This document shows positions 48,901 through 60,500 of a stretch of DNA of 64,000 nt, piece after piece. The translations under genes were made by a program, and so were the position numbers. Within the stretch, counting starts at the first letter, position 1; the number at the start of each line of letters is the position of its first letter. The DNA is from a virus. The stretch lies in the IMG/VR virus record IMGVR_UViG_3300026097_001055, positions 1-64,000 of that record. One strand, given 5' to 3'. Under the pieces are notes generated by a model that was given only the letters and a program-made list of their open reading frames with translations, ran no database searches and was not told the origin of the DNA.

Positions 48901-51277
48901 TGGTCCTGATTTTATACATGACTTAAATCCAGCTGATGCAGATAAGTCTTTAATTACAGTAGGTACTAGTGGTGCTGATGTAGACATATGGAAAACATTA
49001 AGTTCAGGTCAACCTTTTGAATTAAACAATACTATATCAAGTCATTATGCTGCAGTAAAGCTTAGAAATAGAAATCAATATGGACAAGTAGAAGGAGTAG
49101 ATCAGGTTCCTGTAACAGAATGTGAAGAAATTATTGACACTACTTTGTTAGATGAAGTAATTGTAGATTGTGATGGTGTAGATAAGATTCAAAAAATAAT
49201 TACATCTAGTAATATATATTTTGGAGGAGATGTTTACATTAACAGATATACTGAAAAAAACAACATGTTATTTTTTAATAACTGGATGTATGATTTACCT
49301 GATGGTACTGAATATAATTATTTCTTATCACAACTAGTCCCTCAAGTTAGATTTTGGGCAAACACTAATCAATATGACGTAGGGGCCTTTACAGAAAATC
49401 TTTCTCCTCTTCCTCTTTCTAACATTATTAACTTTTTTAATCCTACTACGGCCAATAATTTAACAGGTCAGGGAGCATTACCTAGAAGTTTTTATAAATT
49501 AGATACTAAAAAATATGATTATAGTAATGGTGCATTTGGTGCATTTAATCCAGGTGGTTATCCAGGTTTATTTGCTACTAAAGAATCATTCTTTTATTTA
49601 GGAGTATCTTCTATTAGAGATTTCTTTGTAGAGAGTGAAGTAATGGTAGATCATAGAATAGCTAAAGAGCTACCTTATGAAAAACATTACAATCCTTATG
49701 GTTATAATAATCTAGCTGAATTACTAAATATTAATCCTGATTGGATTACTAGAGGTAATAGTTATTTCTATGATTACTCTTTAAGTATTAGTAAGTTGTT
49801 TACTGAATATTTTTCACAAGGTGTAAGTCAAAACAGATTCTATGACCCTAGTATTGCCAGCCAGTGTTACACTTATCTTCCAGACAGAATAGTATATTCC
49901 CTACCTCAAGTTCAAGAATCAGTCAAAGATTCATGGTTTACTTATCTTGCAAATAACTATAAAAGTTTTCAAGATGAAATATCAGGAGTTAAAAACTTTG
50001 CCAAAACTGGTATATTTGTAGCATTTAAAAATGCATCTCCTTTAATCCTTCAAGGTGTAGATGAGTTACAGACAGAGGGTGGTATAAAAATAACTATAGG
50101 TGATGGTGGTTTATTTGCAAGACAACCTCAAAATGTAACTAATGCTGATAGACCTTATGAGTATGGTTCTTGTCAGAATAGATTGTCTATTATATCTACA
50201 CCAGCTGGAATGTTTTATGCTTCTCAAAATCAAGGTAAGTTGTTTACTTATGGGAAAGGTATACAAGAAATATCCAGTAAAGGAATGAAATGGTGGTTTG
50301 CTAGATTTTTACCTTATAAATTATTAGAAGATTTTCCTGATTATCCTCATACTGATAATCCTGTTGCTGGTATAGGTATACATACATCTTACAATAGTTA
50401 TAATACGGTTTTGTATTTTTCTAAAAGAGATTTTAAACTTAGAGATGAATATAAAGGAGAGTTAACTTATAATTCTGATACAGAAACCTTTACTTTAAGA
50501 AGAGGTCAAACAACTCTTACAAATATTATTTTAGGTGATCCTTCTTATTTTGAAGATGCTTCCTGGACTATATCTTATGATCCAAAAAATCAATTCTGGA
50601 TAAGTTTCCATGATTGGCATCCTAATTTATTTTTACCCTCTAGAAACTTTTTCTTTACGTCTAAAGAAGATAGTATATGGAAACATTCTCAAGGATGTGA
50701 CAGTTACTGTAACTTCTATGGTGTAGATTATCCATTTGAAGTAGAGTTACCTATAGCTACAGGACAACAAGTAAATACTATCAGGTCTATGGAATACATA
50801 TTAGAATGTTACAGAAGATCTGAATTAAATTGTATAGATGAATTTCATGTACTAGACTTTAACTTTGATAAAGCTATAGTATACAACACAGAACAAACTT
50901 CAGGTATATTAGAGTTAATACCTTACCCTAAGAATAATCCTTTTGCTGCACAAACTTATCCTCTTCTGGCTACTGGTCCAGACAGATATCAAATACTTTT
51001 TTCTAAAGAAGAAAACAAATATAGATTTAATCAATTCTGGGATATAACTGAAGACAGAGGAGAGTTTACAGCTGCTGAAGAAAACATATGGTTTACACAG
51101 GCTAACGGATATATTAAAGAATTAAATCCTTTAAACTTAGATTATAACAAACCTGTATTAGAAAGAAAACGTTTTAGACATTACATAAATTTCTTACATT
51201 TGTCTAGAGAAGTTTCAGGTGATACAAACATGTTATTAAAAATAGTAAATACTAAAAAAACTTATTCTCCAAGATAA
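45965..51277 (+). CDS. Tail 'muzzle'/stabilisation protein, 1770 aa
   Basis: The start has the conserved FIKGLNKDSNTTFVQEG then MWVHARNAVNNTIEGDLG, the signature of the tail-tubular-B/muzzle type of podoviruses and crAss-like phages. The remainder is a giant mostly beta protein (propeller-like) with repeated domains such as YILECYRRSELNCIDEFHVL near the C-terminus. It forms the distal tube through which DNA and cargo pass. The length is in the range of crAss-like muzzle proteins. It overlaps the next gene by one base. Confidence 0.82.
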   Translation: MAKKNNQNITSANTNTFIKGLNKDSNTTFVQEGMWVHARNAVNNTIEGDLGTISNEASNTLCVSVLQNAPVSPSAIKKIIGVIHLFADKWVIFSSVNDQVNTSFSLYSEIGLFEEDECTYRVIVEQDRCLGFSMYHLITGASRLQEDCSWGVYFSDGNNPDRYINIGDPKDWPTDSYNGNNYYGADNILWPGIEWEEDCVINQDDLECPDPNQGCKECTQQNTLDCDKIRLARVFKTPCLKLSVAEEGGQLANGTYFVVAAYSIKQQKVTDWFSPSNIQPLAYEEQPNGALKIEVDAEQDAFDEFVLTLVSVINQQTTAYEIGYYNTNTSTIIIDILDPRLKAIPLRELPLQNPVYEKSDQILEVNNYLLRVGPTSKFDFNYQPLANLIEANWVSVEYDADYYVKQGYKPSYMRDEVYSFFIRWVYDTGDKSSSYHIPGRSPETITIPCTETTQLECETIEPNHNVIVTGEKVFEVFNTATITDPTVSTLEDGGKVIAKGKMGYWESSEIYPSDKKEIWNSASYCWTGTTDPKYNLCGKYIRHHKFPEQGTGPQVHHYFNDNNDMKIRLLGVQFDNIILPKDNDGNDIPGIVGYEILRGSRAGNKSIIAKGMLNNMRPYNNIQSSNTGVEQKSLYPNYPFNTIIPKNPTNGTAEGTLNPSGQANDPYIINVELENSGGVFNPLKLKERNVELTDIPKNIVSFHSPDTNFITPRIATGELKTYGYLLGQCSQNFVEPDKHPKHKLLNNKVFYAMLVGALVKMIVDTSGKVTIKRPKAVAGTGLGGDTGNAATVAASSIFTPAYTAAKTAYNQAQENFLNKLAPGDPSAVAALNNLLGVINTASLSGVTTATTNNDEITTEGGLKNIFPGLSNIAIQTAAVINTYTLSWTQGAGDAIQILRTLTPYRQYALQMQAHGFYDEFKPIDCSKRTRFTIDSALYLKKNSKQQLKKDADDVTYVVNNLLRQRTVVINTRSTTSDADGPDFIHDLNPADADKSLITVGTSGADVDIWKTLSSGQPFELNNTISSHYAAVKLRNRNQYGQVEGVDQVPVTECEEIIDTTLLDEVIVDCDGVDKIQKIITSSNIYFGGDVYINRYTEKNNMLFFNNWMYDLPDGTEYNYFLSQLVPQVRFWANTNQYDVGAFTENLSPLPLSNIINFFNPTTANNLTGQGALPRSFYKLDTKKYDYSNGAFGAFNPGGYPGLFATKESFFYLGVSSIRDFFVESEVMVDHRIAKELPYEKHYNPYGYNNLAELLNINPDWITRGNSYFYDYSLSISKLFTEYFSQGVSQNRFYDPSIASQCYTYLPDRIVYSLPQVQESVKDSWFTYLANNYKSFQDEISGVKNFAKTGIFVAFKNASPLILQGVDELQTEGGIKITIGDGGLFARQPQNVTNADRPYEYGSCQNRLSIISTPAGMFYASQNQGKLFTYGKGIQEISSKGMKWWFARFLPYKLLEDFPDYPHTDNPVAGIGIHTSYNSYNTVLYFSKRDFKLRDEYKGELTYNSDTETFTLRRGQTTLTNIILGDPSYFEDASWTISYDPKNQFWISFHDWHPNLFLPSRNFFFTSKEDSIWKHSQGCDSYCNFYGVDYPFEVELPIATGQQVNTIRSMEYILECYRRSELNCIDEFHVLDFNFDKAIVYNTEQTSGILELIPYPKNNPFAAQTYPLLATGPDRYQILFSKEENKYRFNQFWDITEDRGEFTAAEENIWFTQANGYIKELNPLNLDYNKPVLERKRFRHYINFLHLSREVSGDTNMLLKIVNTKKTYSPR

Positions 51278-54200
51278 TGTATAATAAGAAAGCTATATCA
51301 GATGCATTAGCTAAGCTTAATAAAGCTAAAGCACCAAAACAGGAACCGGATATTATTTATTCTGAAAGAGGTCAGTGGGATCATCCTGGTGAAGTAACTA
51401 GAGTACCAAGTTCTAATATAACTATGCAAGGAGTAGATACTCCACTATTAGGTATAGATAATTTAGGTAATCAACAAATGATGTACCCAGGAGCTGAATA
51501 TAATTTCCCCGGTGCTGATTATGTAGATGAATATCCTATAGCTAAATACGGTGGTCTTGTAACAGGATTAACTAATACAAAGGGTAACCTTCTGATGAAC
51601 AAGAAGGGAAAAAGAATGATGGCTAAATCAGGTAGCTTATCTGCTACTAATGAGTTATTTTTAGGTAACCCTCTTGTTAGTAAAAGAAAAAAATCAGTAT
51701 TTGTTCCTGGTCATGATTTTCAAAAAGGTGGTGATTCACAAAAAATTAATAAATTAAAACAAGAATTTGCTGACAGTCTTTATAATCAATTTAATAACCC
51801 TAGTACAAGAAGTAGAAGATTAAGAAAAAAAGTAACTCCTAAAGATCCTTTATATAAATCTTTATGGAACCTTTCTAATAGGGATGGGTATGAAAGAGAG
51901 GTTATGGAAAATTATCAACCTTCTGAAATATATTATGATCCTCTTAATACAGACTTTACTTTTCCAGTATTTAAAGATAGATATGAAATACCAAAACCTG
52001 TAATTTCAAACAAAGTAGACAGGCTACCTGCTAAAAGTATAGAAACACCTGAAATATCAAAAGAAATAATACCTTCTGAAAGAGCAACCATGGATTTAAA
52101 AACTTATACAGATCCTTGGTCAGGTAAACAAGAAGTAATGAATAGATCTCAACATCTCCAAAGACAAAGAGCTCATTATAAAGGAGAAGAGAAACCTGAA
52201 GTTTTTGAAAGAGGTTTTGAAGATAGAATATCAGGAAGACAAGCTTTACCTGAACAAATTATAAATTATAAACAATCAAGACCTCAAGAATATCCAGAGT
52301 TTAATAAAAACTTGTCTAAAATGATAGGTGTTATAGGTATGCCGAAAAAATCTATTAACTCTAACTTAAGCTTAAATGATTTTCAAGAAGGAGGTGTTAT
52401 AGAATTAGAGCTAACTCCAGAAGAAATAGAACAATATAAAAAAGAAGGTTATGTAGTTGAAGAATATCAAGATGGTGGAAAAATAATTTCAGAACATGGA
52501 TGGGATTATAAAAAAGAAAATGATGAGTATTTTACTAGAAAAACAGGATCTGATAAATGGATTTCTCCTAAAGGAGAAGCTCTTAAAGCTATACAACAAA
52601 AAATATTTAATGATGTAGATTATACAGAGTCAGATAAAAAAAGTGATTATATAAATAATGTGCAACAGCTTATAAGTAATGGTTATACATTAGAAGATTT
52701 AGTTAAACAAAGAGTAGGTACTAAACAAGGATTACTTGAATTGTTTCCACAACTTGCCGATGGTAGCACAACACCTGTAGAAAAATCACCAGTAACTCCA
52801 AAAAAAGACGTTAATGTAGTAAAAGAAAAACCTATTCTTGATACAAGACCTTCAATGCTAAACTTAGGTCTAGCAGATTATAATAGACCTAAAATGTTTA
52901 ATACTAATATTGATGAAATAAAAGCTAGAGCTAAAGCAGATGCTATTGTTAATGTAGAAAAGGAAAATGCTATTTTAAAAAGACCTACAAAAATGCCTTA
53001 TATGCCTTCATGGCAAGATTATGCTGCTAGGATTAATCAAGGTTTAACTAAACCAGAATATACAGAAGCTGAACTTACAGATGAGGAGATAGCAGAACTA
53101 CAAGCTCAAGGTCATATAGTAGAAGAGGTAACTGAACCTGAACCTTGGTTAAACAGTTTACAAAATAATGTAAGTCAACAAAGCATCTATAATACAGATA
53201 ATGTTACTTTAGATCCTTTTGGAAGAAAACCTAAGTATGGACCTACTGAAGAACAAATGTTAAAGCTACAAGAGTTTATGAAGACTCCTGAAGAAAAAGG
53301 TTTAAAATCATGGGAGCCTCAAACTATAAGATTAAAATCTTGGGATGAAACTGAACTAGGCCATGCTACAAATGAATTATCTAAGATTTTTGAAAAAGCA
53401 GAAGAGGTTTTAGCAGGTATCAGTACAGAAGGTTTGGGTAACGTGATAGAACAAATTCAACAGGGAAGTAGTGATCCTGAATCATTAGGAGAGGTGAAAG
53501 TATTAAAAGAAGAAGAACCTGTAAAGGAGACAGAACCTGTGTACAACATACAAGATTTAGATCCTTTTAAATTTGTAGGTGAAAGAAATGGAGAAATTAT
53601 TCAAACGTATACTATACCTTTAATTAACGAACCTAATACATCAGTTATGTATAGAAACAGAGGTGATGAATCAGATATAATGGGTAAAAAACTAGCTTAT
53701 ACTTATGCACCTTTTAAACCTTATAAAGAAACATTAAATAAAAAATATGGAAGTTTAAGTGCTAACGATAACTCTTATGTAATAGCTCTTACAGCTGATG
53801 GGATTAAAGGAGGTAAGCTAAAAGATTTTAAAGATACAGATACTCCGTTATCACCTACTTATGTTACCAAAAATGTAACTGAGCTTGTAATTGAACCTGA
53901 TAATAAATATTTTGACGGAATTAAACAAAAAGGATTAGGTTTAAGAACATCAAAAGATACTGTTAAATATATACCTGTAGGTACTTCAGATAGTCAAAGT
54001 GGAAGTTTCAAAAATTGGAGTGGTGGACATTTATTAGTAGAAAACCCAAAAACTAAAGTTATGGTTGTACTTCATGGTAGATCTGATCAATTAAAAGAAA
54101 TGTTTAATAAGTATTTAGAAACTGAAGGTATTGAATCTGCAAACATTTATGAAACTGATCATAAAGCATATTCTTTAATAACTAATCCAAAAGATGGAAT

Positions 54201-54294
54201 ACATAAAGGAATTAAAAATAGACAACTAGACAATTATAATACAGAAAGATCAGGAGCCGGTAACTTTATTTACTTACAGGAAATCAATGAATAA
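51277..54294 (+). CDS. Cargo-like virion protein, 1005 aa, with C-terminal domain
   Basis: N-terminal part has MMYPGAEYNFPGADYVDEYP then IAKYGGLVTG, and further K/Q-x-GG motifs (FQKGGDSQK, FQEGGVIELE, YQDGGKIIS), typical of crAss-like packaged proteins. The middle is low-complexity and charged. The C-terminal 230 residues look folded (SVMYRNRGDESDIMGKKLAY; WSGGHLLVENPKTKVMVVLH) and may be an enzymatic domain, but no catalytic signature is clear. It is possibly ejected with DNA. Confidence 0.68.
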   Translation: MYNKKAISDALAKLNKAKAPKQEPDIIYSERGQWDHPGEVTRVPSSNITMQGVDTPLLGIDNLGNQQMMYPGAEYNFPGADYVDEYPIAKYGGLVTGLTNTKGNLLMNKKGKRMMAKSGSLSATNELFLGNPLVSKRKKSVFVPGHDFQKGGDSQKINKLKQEFADSLYNQFNNPSTRSRRLRKKVTPKDPLYKSLWNLSNRDGYEREVMENYQPSEIYYDPLNTDFTFPVFKDRYEIPKPVISNKVDRLPAKSIETPEISKEIIPSERATMDLKTYTDPWSGKQEVMNRSQHLQRQRAHYKGEEKPEVFERGFEDRISGRQALPEQIINYKQSRPQEYPEFNKNLSKMIGVIGMPKKSINSNLSLNDFQEGGVIELELTPEEIEQYKKEGYVVEEYQDGGKIISEHGWDYKKENDEYFTRKTGSDKWISPKGEALKAIQQKIFNDVDYTESDKKSDYINNVQQLISNGYTLEDLVKQRVGTKQGLLELFPQLADGSTTPVEKSPVTPKKDVNVVKEKPILDTRPSMLNLGLADYNRPKMFNTNIDEIKARAKADAIVNVEKENAILKRPTKMPYMPSWQDYAARINQGLTKPEYTEAELTDEEIAELQAQGHIVEEVTEPEPWLNSLQNNVSQQSIYNTDNVTLDPFGRKPKYGPTEEQMLKLQEFMKTPEEKGLKSWEPQTIRLKSWDETELGHATNELSKIFEKAEEVLAGISTEGLGNVIEQIQQGSSDPESLGEVKVLKEEEPVKETEPVYNIQDLDPFKFVGERNGEIIQTYTIPLINEPNTSVMYRNRGDESDIMGKKLAYTYAPFKPYKETLNKKYGSLSANDNSYVIALTADGIKGGKLKDFKDTDTPLSPTYVTKNVTELVIEPDNKYFDGIKQKGLGLRTSKDTVKYIPVGTSDSQSGSFKNWSGGHLLVENPKTKVMVVLHGRSDQLKEMFNKYLETEGIESANIYETDHKAYSLITNPKDGIHKGIKNRQLDNYNTERSGAGNFIYLQEINE

Positions 54295-54352
54295 ACTTTT
54301 AAAGTTTAATTGTTATAAATAAATTTAGTATATTTAATTAAAGACTATAAGC

Positions 54353-57300
54353 ATGTCACAAAAGAAAAGAGTTAGAATATATAAAGCTGGAGGTCAGCAA
54401 GGAGCTTATATAAATCCAACAGCTAAATGGATGATGCAGATGGGTGGAGCACCTCAAGAAATGATGGATACTCAGATGCAAGAAATTCAATCTATGCAGC
54501 AACCTGGAATGATGGATCCTAATATACAACAACCACAAGACATTGATTCTCAACAGTTAATGCAAGTTGTTATGGATCAAAGGGAACAGGGTGCAGAATT
54601 TAAAGAAATTATAAACATGCTTATAGATACTGTACCTGGAATAGATAATCAATTACTTATGCAAGTTGTTCAGGAGGTACAGATGATGGAACAACAACAA
54701 GGATTAGGTGAACAACCTCCTATTGAAGACCAAGAACTTGATGAAAAAGAATTGTTAAGAAAAGGAGGTTATGTAGCAGAAAAATATAATGAAAGCGGAT
54801 CAATTACTGATCCACCTCCCGGAATTTTAGGAGAAGTTAATTCTGAAGGATACTTTCCTTACAGCCCTCCAGGATATAATTTAAGAAAAGGAGTTTCTTA
54901 TCAAGAAGATCCTGAAAATTGGGAATTTTGGAAAAAAAATAACAAAGTTTATAGAAAAGATTTAAGTTCTGGTAATTATACTAAATTGCGCCCTCCTACA
55001 AAAGATGATTTAAAGTTTTTAGAAGATTTTTCTATATGGGCTAATAGTAAAGAAAGAGATTCTGATAAAGTTCAACAAAGATATGATAAAGAAGTAAGGC
55101 CTCTTCTTAAATCTTTAGATAGACCTATAAAACCTGTTAATAATCCAAAAGATGCAGATATAGAGAAAATGGTTTCTGATGGTACGTTTTGTGATGATTG
55201 TAGTTATCGCTATTCTGCATATGACATGTATGATTTTGAAAAAATGCCTGTGCCAGAAGATTATCCAGAAGATAAAAAATCTAAACCTGGATATAGGTAT
55301 CATCGAGAGTGGAATCCGTTTACTCATCAATATGAAGCTATGAGTCCTACACAGCACAGAATGTTAGAACGAGAAGCTCTTAAAATTCAAAATCAAGGAA
55401 TAACACCCACAGCTGATAATATGCCTGTTATTGAAAACCGAGAGTTGTTAGATGCAGTAACTAGAAAAAATGTAGGAATTAGACCTTGGTCAGGTTCAAT
55501 TGGTTTTGGACGAGAAGAGGAAGATATCATAAATGAAGAAAATAAAAAATCTAGTAAGTTTCAAAATCACCAAGAGTTGTTAAATGAAATAAATAAAGAA
55601 TCTAATAAGCCGTTTGGAAAATTAAAAAAAGGAGGTAATCCTAAGCAACTTCGTAAAAAGTTTGTTAAAGAATATGTTAAAGGAGGTATTGCTCAAAATG
55701 CTAAAGCTTCAGAAGTTGCTAGAGATTCAGCTTTTAGTCTTTTAGATTTTGTTGGTAGAACTAATAAAGAAAGTCTACTTAAAACTAAAGCAGAAAAATT
55801 AGCCGAGTCAATATTTCCTGAGCAAAGCATGCCTGCTATGTATAGAGGTGGCATACGTAAAGCTCAACCAGGGCTTAATGTGCATTCTGATAAAGATGCA
55901 AATGAAGCAGCTGAAGAAACTTATACTAAAGCTCAAATGGAAGCTTATGTTAAAGATCAAATAGAGAATAGTCAAAAAGCATATCAAGAACAATTTCAAA
56001 AACAATTTCAAGGTTATCCTAGAGGGTATGGTTACGGCTATGGTGTTCCTGGTGGGTATGGATATCCTTATGGTCCAGGCATGCCTTCACCTAGCAGCGG
56101 ATTTCATGATGTAGGAGGTAAAGGTTATCCTTTGTTTTATAATGCAGGTCCTGGTATGGGATATGCAGGTGTAAGATATCCTCAACTAGGTAATCTTATG
56201 AACATGTTTTCAAAAGATCCAGATAAAGTAACTTATAGTAGTAACTTATCTGCAGAAGAATTGAAAAATGTTTTAGGTGATGATTTTCAAGGATATGATA
56301 GAGAAGTTCTTGATTATGATAAAAGATTTTTACGGAAACCTTTTGAAAAACATGTTAGATACACAATCAATAGAGGAAAAGGTAAAGCGGATGCAACTAA
56401 AGATGAAAAGTTTTGGGAAGATCATTATATAGATCCTACAACAGGAAAAATAATTAGTCATTCTAGTTACGGAAATGAAGATGCAACTACAAATAATCTA
56501 CAAGATAATACACAAGATGAAAGAAGTGGTTTTATTAGTAATTTGTTTAACCGAGATAATGAAAGCTCAGACAAAAAAAGATTTAACCCTTTTAATAGAG
56601 TTGATAGAATACTAAGAAGAGCTGAAAGACAAGGTAATAATGACCCTATGTTAAATTATACTTCACCTAATAAATCTATAAAGCCTGATTTAAAACCTAA
56701 TGAATCTTCTTCAAGTGGTTCTCAATATGATTCCAGACAAGAACTGACACCTGATGAAGGTAAAGGAACTTGGGAAGGTAAACAACAATTTATGGAAGGT
56801 TTAATAGGAAGTCAATTACAATTACCTAAAACAAGTAATAATAAAAAAGAAAGTAGCACTGACTTACCTGAAGGTTTTCCTATAGATACTCGTGGTCCCC
56901 GTGAAATGGCTTATGGTGGTGTACCTAAATATTATCCAGGTGGTCCAACACCTTTATATACATCTAACCCTTTAGAAGAAGAAAATCAAGCTATATTAAA
57001 TGCTGGAAAAAGAAACAATTATGGTCAAGTAGAGATTCCTGATTATTCTAAGGCTTATACTTTGCTAACTCAAAAAGATTATTTTTCTCCAGAAAAAAGT
57101 ATAGACAGACAAGCTGAATTATTACCTGGTTATGGTACTGTTAAAATAATGTCTGATAAAGGTACTGATAAAGGTACTGATAAAGGTACTGATAAAGGTA
57201 CTGATACTAAAAATCCGTACATAGATGAAAAAACTGAAGAAGGTCAATCTTATATAGATCCTTCAGCTATATATAATTTTGGTGTGCAGGCATTTACTAA

Positions 57301-57565
57301 TATGGATAGATATAATCAGAAAACACAAAACGATATACTATCTCTAGGTCAAAGTACTAATCAACCTATAGATTTTACAAGAAGTCAAAACCCTTATGGT
57401 CCTACAGGACAGTTATTAGATAACAGATTAATAGATAATCAAGGTATTTTGGCTAAACGTGGAGGAGCTATGGGTAAATATAAAGCAGGTGGTACTTACA
57501 TGTTAGAACAAGATGTTATAAATAAAATTAAAGCCGCTGGCGGTATCATTAAATTTTTAGACTAA
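54353..57565 (+). CDS. Cargo-like virion protein, 1070 aa
   Basis: Starts MSQKKRVRIYKAGGQQGAYI and has a Met/Gln-rich helical region (residues 25-115, LMQVVMDQREQGAEFKEIIN), then many x-GG motifs (LRKGGYVAEKY, LKKGGNPKQL, MYRGGIRKAQPG, MAYGGVPKYYPGG, AKRGGAMGKYKAGGTYML). There is a Gly/Tyr/Pro stretch (YPRGYGYGYGVPGGYGYPYG) and a TDKG tandem repeat. Low complexity and repeats suggest an unfolded, ejectable internal protein. It ends in overlap (TAATG) with the next gene. Confidence 0.7.
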   Translation: MSQKKRVRIYKAGGQQGAYINPTAKWMMQMGGAPQEMMDTQMQEIQSMQQPGMMDPNIQQPQDIDSQQLMQVVMDQREQGAEFKEIINMLIDTVPGIDNQLLMQVVQEVQMMEQQQGLGEQPPIEDQELDEKELLRKGGYVAEKYNESGSITDPPPGILGEVNSEGYFPYSPPGYNLRKGVSYQEDPENWEFWKKNNKVYRKDLSSGNYTKLRPPTKDDLKFLEDFSIWANSKERDSDKVQQRYDKEVRPLLKSLDRPIKPVNNPKDADIEKMVSDGTFCDDCSYRYSAYDMYDFEKMPVPEDYPEDKKSKPGYRYHREWNPFTHQYEAMSPTQHRMLEREALKIQNQGITPTADNMPVIENRELLDAVTRKNVGIRPWSGSIGFGREEEDIINEENKKSSKFQNHQELLNEINKESNKPFGKLKKGGNPKQLRKKFVKEYVKGGIAQNAKASEVARDSAFSLLDFVGRTNKESLLKTKAEKLAESIFPEQSMPAMYRGGIRKAQPGLNVHSDKDANEAAEETYTKAQMEAYVKDQIENSQKAYQEQFQKQFQGYPRGYGYGYGVPGGYGYPYGPGMPSPSSGFHDVGGKGYPLFYNAGPGMGYAGVRYPQLGNLMNMFSKDPDKVTYSSNLSAEELKNVLGDDFQGYDREVLDYDKRFLRKPFEKHVRYTINRGKGKADATKDEKFWEDHYIDPTTGKIISHSSYGNEDATTNNLQDNTQDERSGFISNLFNRDNESSDKKRFNPFNRVDRILRRAERQGNNDPMLNYTSPNKSIKPDLKPNESSSSGSQYDSRQELTPDEGKGTWEGKQQFMEGLIGSQLQLPKTSNNKKESSTDLPEGFPIDTRGPREMAYGGVPKYYPGGPTPLYTSNPLEEENQAILNAGKRNNYGQVEIPDYSKAYTLLTQKDYFSPEKSIDRQAELLPGYGTVKIMSDKGTDKGTDKGTDKGTDTKNPYIDEKTEEGQSYIDPSAIYNFGVQAFTNMDRYNQKTQNDILSLGQSTNQPIDFTRSQNPYGPTGQLLDNRLIDNQGILAKRGGAMGKYKAGGTYMLEQDVINKIKAAGGIIKFLD
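57155..57202 (+). repeat. 12-bp tandem repeat, four copies
   Basis: GATAAAGGTACT occurs four times without change (57155-57202), then a truncated GATACT. It encodes DKGT repeats. Identity at DNA level points to recent slippage. Confidence 0.85.
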
Positions 57566-60500
57566 TGGCTAAGAGAAAAGTTCAAATAGTAGATTTACCT
57601 AAAGCACAAACAGGTCAACAAGTAGGTTATGGTCTTTATAATAGACTTGCTACTATGGGGGGTTTAAGTAATCAAAGAAGAGGTACTACAACATCTGTTA
57701 ATAAAAGTATGGGTCGTGTAGCTGAAGGAGAAGAACCTAATCTAGAAGCAGAAGGTGGAGAAACTGTAATGGTGCCTGGATTATATGGTGGCGTTCCTAC
57801 ACATTTTAATATCACAGGACCAAGACATGCTCAAGGTGGTGTTGCTATGAATCTTCCTGAAGATAGTTTTATATTTTCTGACTTTGTTCAGATGAGATTA
57901 AAAGATCCAGATGTGTTGAATTATTTTGGTAAAACGGCAAAAAAAAGAGGAAAAGGAAAAGGTTACACTCCTGCAGATATTGCCAAGCAATATGATATAA
58001 ATAAATACATAGAGATACTTAATGACCCTAACTCAGATGATATAGATAAAAAAACTGCTGAGATAATGATTAAAAATTATAATCTTAAGTTGGGTGCTTT
58101 AGGTTTAGTACAAGAATCTCAAAAAGGATTTGAAGATGGTATACCCGAAGTAAGCATGCCTTATATGGATCATATGAGAATTACTGAAAAAGATTTAGGT
58201 GTACAGTCAAAAGAATCTAAAGAACTTACTGTAATCATAGAGCAAATGTTACAAGAAGGTTTGCCTATAGAAGAAATTATAGCTAAGCTTATTACTGAAG
58301 AGATACCACCAGAAGTTATTATAGATGCATTAGTAGGTACAGAAATGAGTGAAGAAGAAGCTATTCAATTAGTAGAAGGTATTATATCTGAATTAATGAA
58401 TGAAACTTCTATGAATCAAGAGCAAATGCCTCAACAACAAATGCAACAAGAAATGCCACAACAAATGATGGATCCTAATATGATGTCTCAAGAACCTATG
58501 TCACCAGAAATGATGTTACATGGGGGTAGAGTACAGCCAAAATTAAGAAAATTAAAAAGAGCACAACAAGGAGGAATGTCTCCAGAAATGATGCAGCAAC
58601 AAGGTCCGCCACAAGGACAAGCACAAGGACAAGATCCTATGGCTGAGGTAATAACAATGATTGAACAGATGTTACAACAAGGTGTTGAACTACCTGCTGT
58701 TATATTTGAATTAATTAATATGCAAGTACCTGAACAAATAGTTGCAGAAGTTTTAATGCAATTAGGTGTACCAGAACAAGAAATTCAACAAGCTTTTGAA
58801 ATAGCTATGTCTCATCCTGAGATGCAACAAAGTCAAGAACCTGTTATGGACCCTGCTATGATGCAAGGTCAAGGGGTGAGTCCTGATATGATGCCTGCTA
58901 TGGATCCATCAATGATGCAAATGGGGGGTATGCAACAAGAACCTACATTAGAGGAAATGATTGCAGAAGCTTTACAACAAGGTGCTGAACCACAAAAAAT
59001 AATAGAGGCTCTGGTAAAACAAGGTTTAGATCCACAACGTGCTCAACAAAGCGTTCAACAAGTTGCTCAAATGATGATGGGTCAACAACCTCAAGCAGTT
59101 ATGCAAAAAGGAGGAAGTCTTAAAAAATATAAAAAAGCTGGACAAGTTCCTAAAAAATACAGAACTGATAAAAGATATAATATAACAGATCCTGACTTTA
59201 CATATGCAGGTTTAAAAAAAGGAGATTATATTAATTTAGGTGATGGTAAATTTCAAAAAATAAATGTTGATATATCTGATGATTTTACATATGATAAAAC
59301 TTTAGAAGGTGGTGTTAGAGATGACATTGAATCAGCCTTATTTCAGCTAGCTTATTTTAAAGAGTTAAGTAAAAATCCTGAGTTAAAAAGAGCTTTTCAT
59401 AAGGCTTACATAGATATCATTAAAGACAAAGAACTGTTTACATCTAAAAAGGGAACTACCTCTAAGTTTTTTGGAGATAAAGAATTAGAAAAAGTTACCC
59501 CTGATGAGCTTATAGATATCTATACTAAACATATAGAAACAAATGCTAATCTTTATTTAACAGGTTTAGATGCTACTGATTTTACTCAAAATGGTAAGTT
59601 AGCAGCAAACGTACCTAAAGAAAAGAAAGAGCTTTATAAAAAGATGGCAGGTGATAAAGACAACCCTACTCTTCAAGATATATATGAAGCAAAAGGTTTA
59701 TCACCTAAAGGTATAGATATAGCTAAATCACAAGCTGGTCAATGGGCTTATCAAAAAATAGCAGCGGAGCCTGAGAAATATATAGAAGATCCTGAACTAG
59801 TAGAGATAGCAAAAGCTACTATTAAGCCAGATCCTTCTATGGGTGCAGAAGATGAAACAGGAACAAAATATGAGCATAAATCAATTTCACCTATTGATGG
59901 TTATTTAGGTAATACAACTATAGGTCATTTAGGTACTACTACTTTACTAGGTGATGCCTTTATTGATGAAGAACTAGAAGAAGAAATAGAAGAAGTAGAA
60001 GAAATAGAAGAAGATGATGATTACATTCCTTATCAAGCTCCTAGACCATGGGTAGATTTAGGTATGAGTAGTGCACATAAAAGACAATATGCGGATGCGT
60101 TAAGTAGAAGAAATTTACCACCATTAGTGTTAGGTCAACCTGATGTAAACATGCGAGCTCCTGATTATGTATTAAAAGACTGGAGAGGTATGCAGTTTGA
60201 CGCAGCTAGTGATTATAAACAAGGTTTTGAATCAATGGCTGCTAATACTGCTAACCCTGCAGTAGCTAGAGCTAACATGGTTGCTGGAATGGGTAAGTTA
60301 GCAGATACAGCAGGTAAATTTAGAAGTGATACTTTAGATTATAATGTTGCTGTACAAAATCAATTCAGTCCAATGATTGAAGATGTATATAATAAGATGA
60401 ATATCCAAAGAGGTACTTTATGGGATAAGAACTTAGGAGACATGAATCAAAGAAGACAAGAACAGTGGTTAGCTAAACAAAAGTCACAAACAGATGCTAT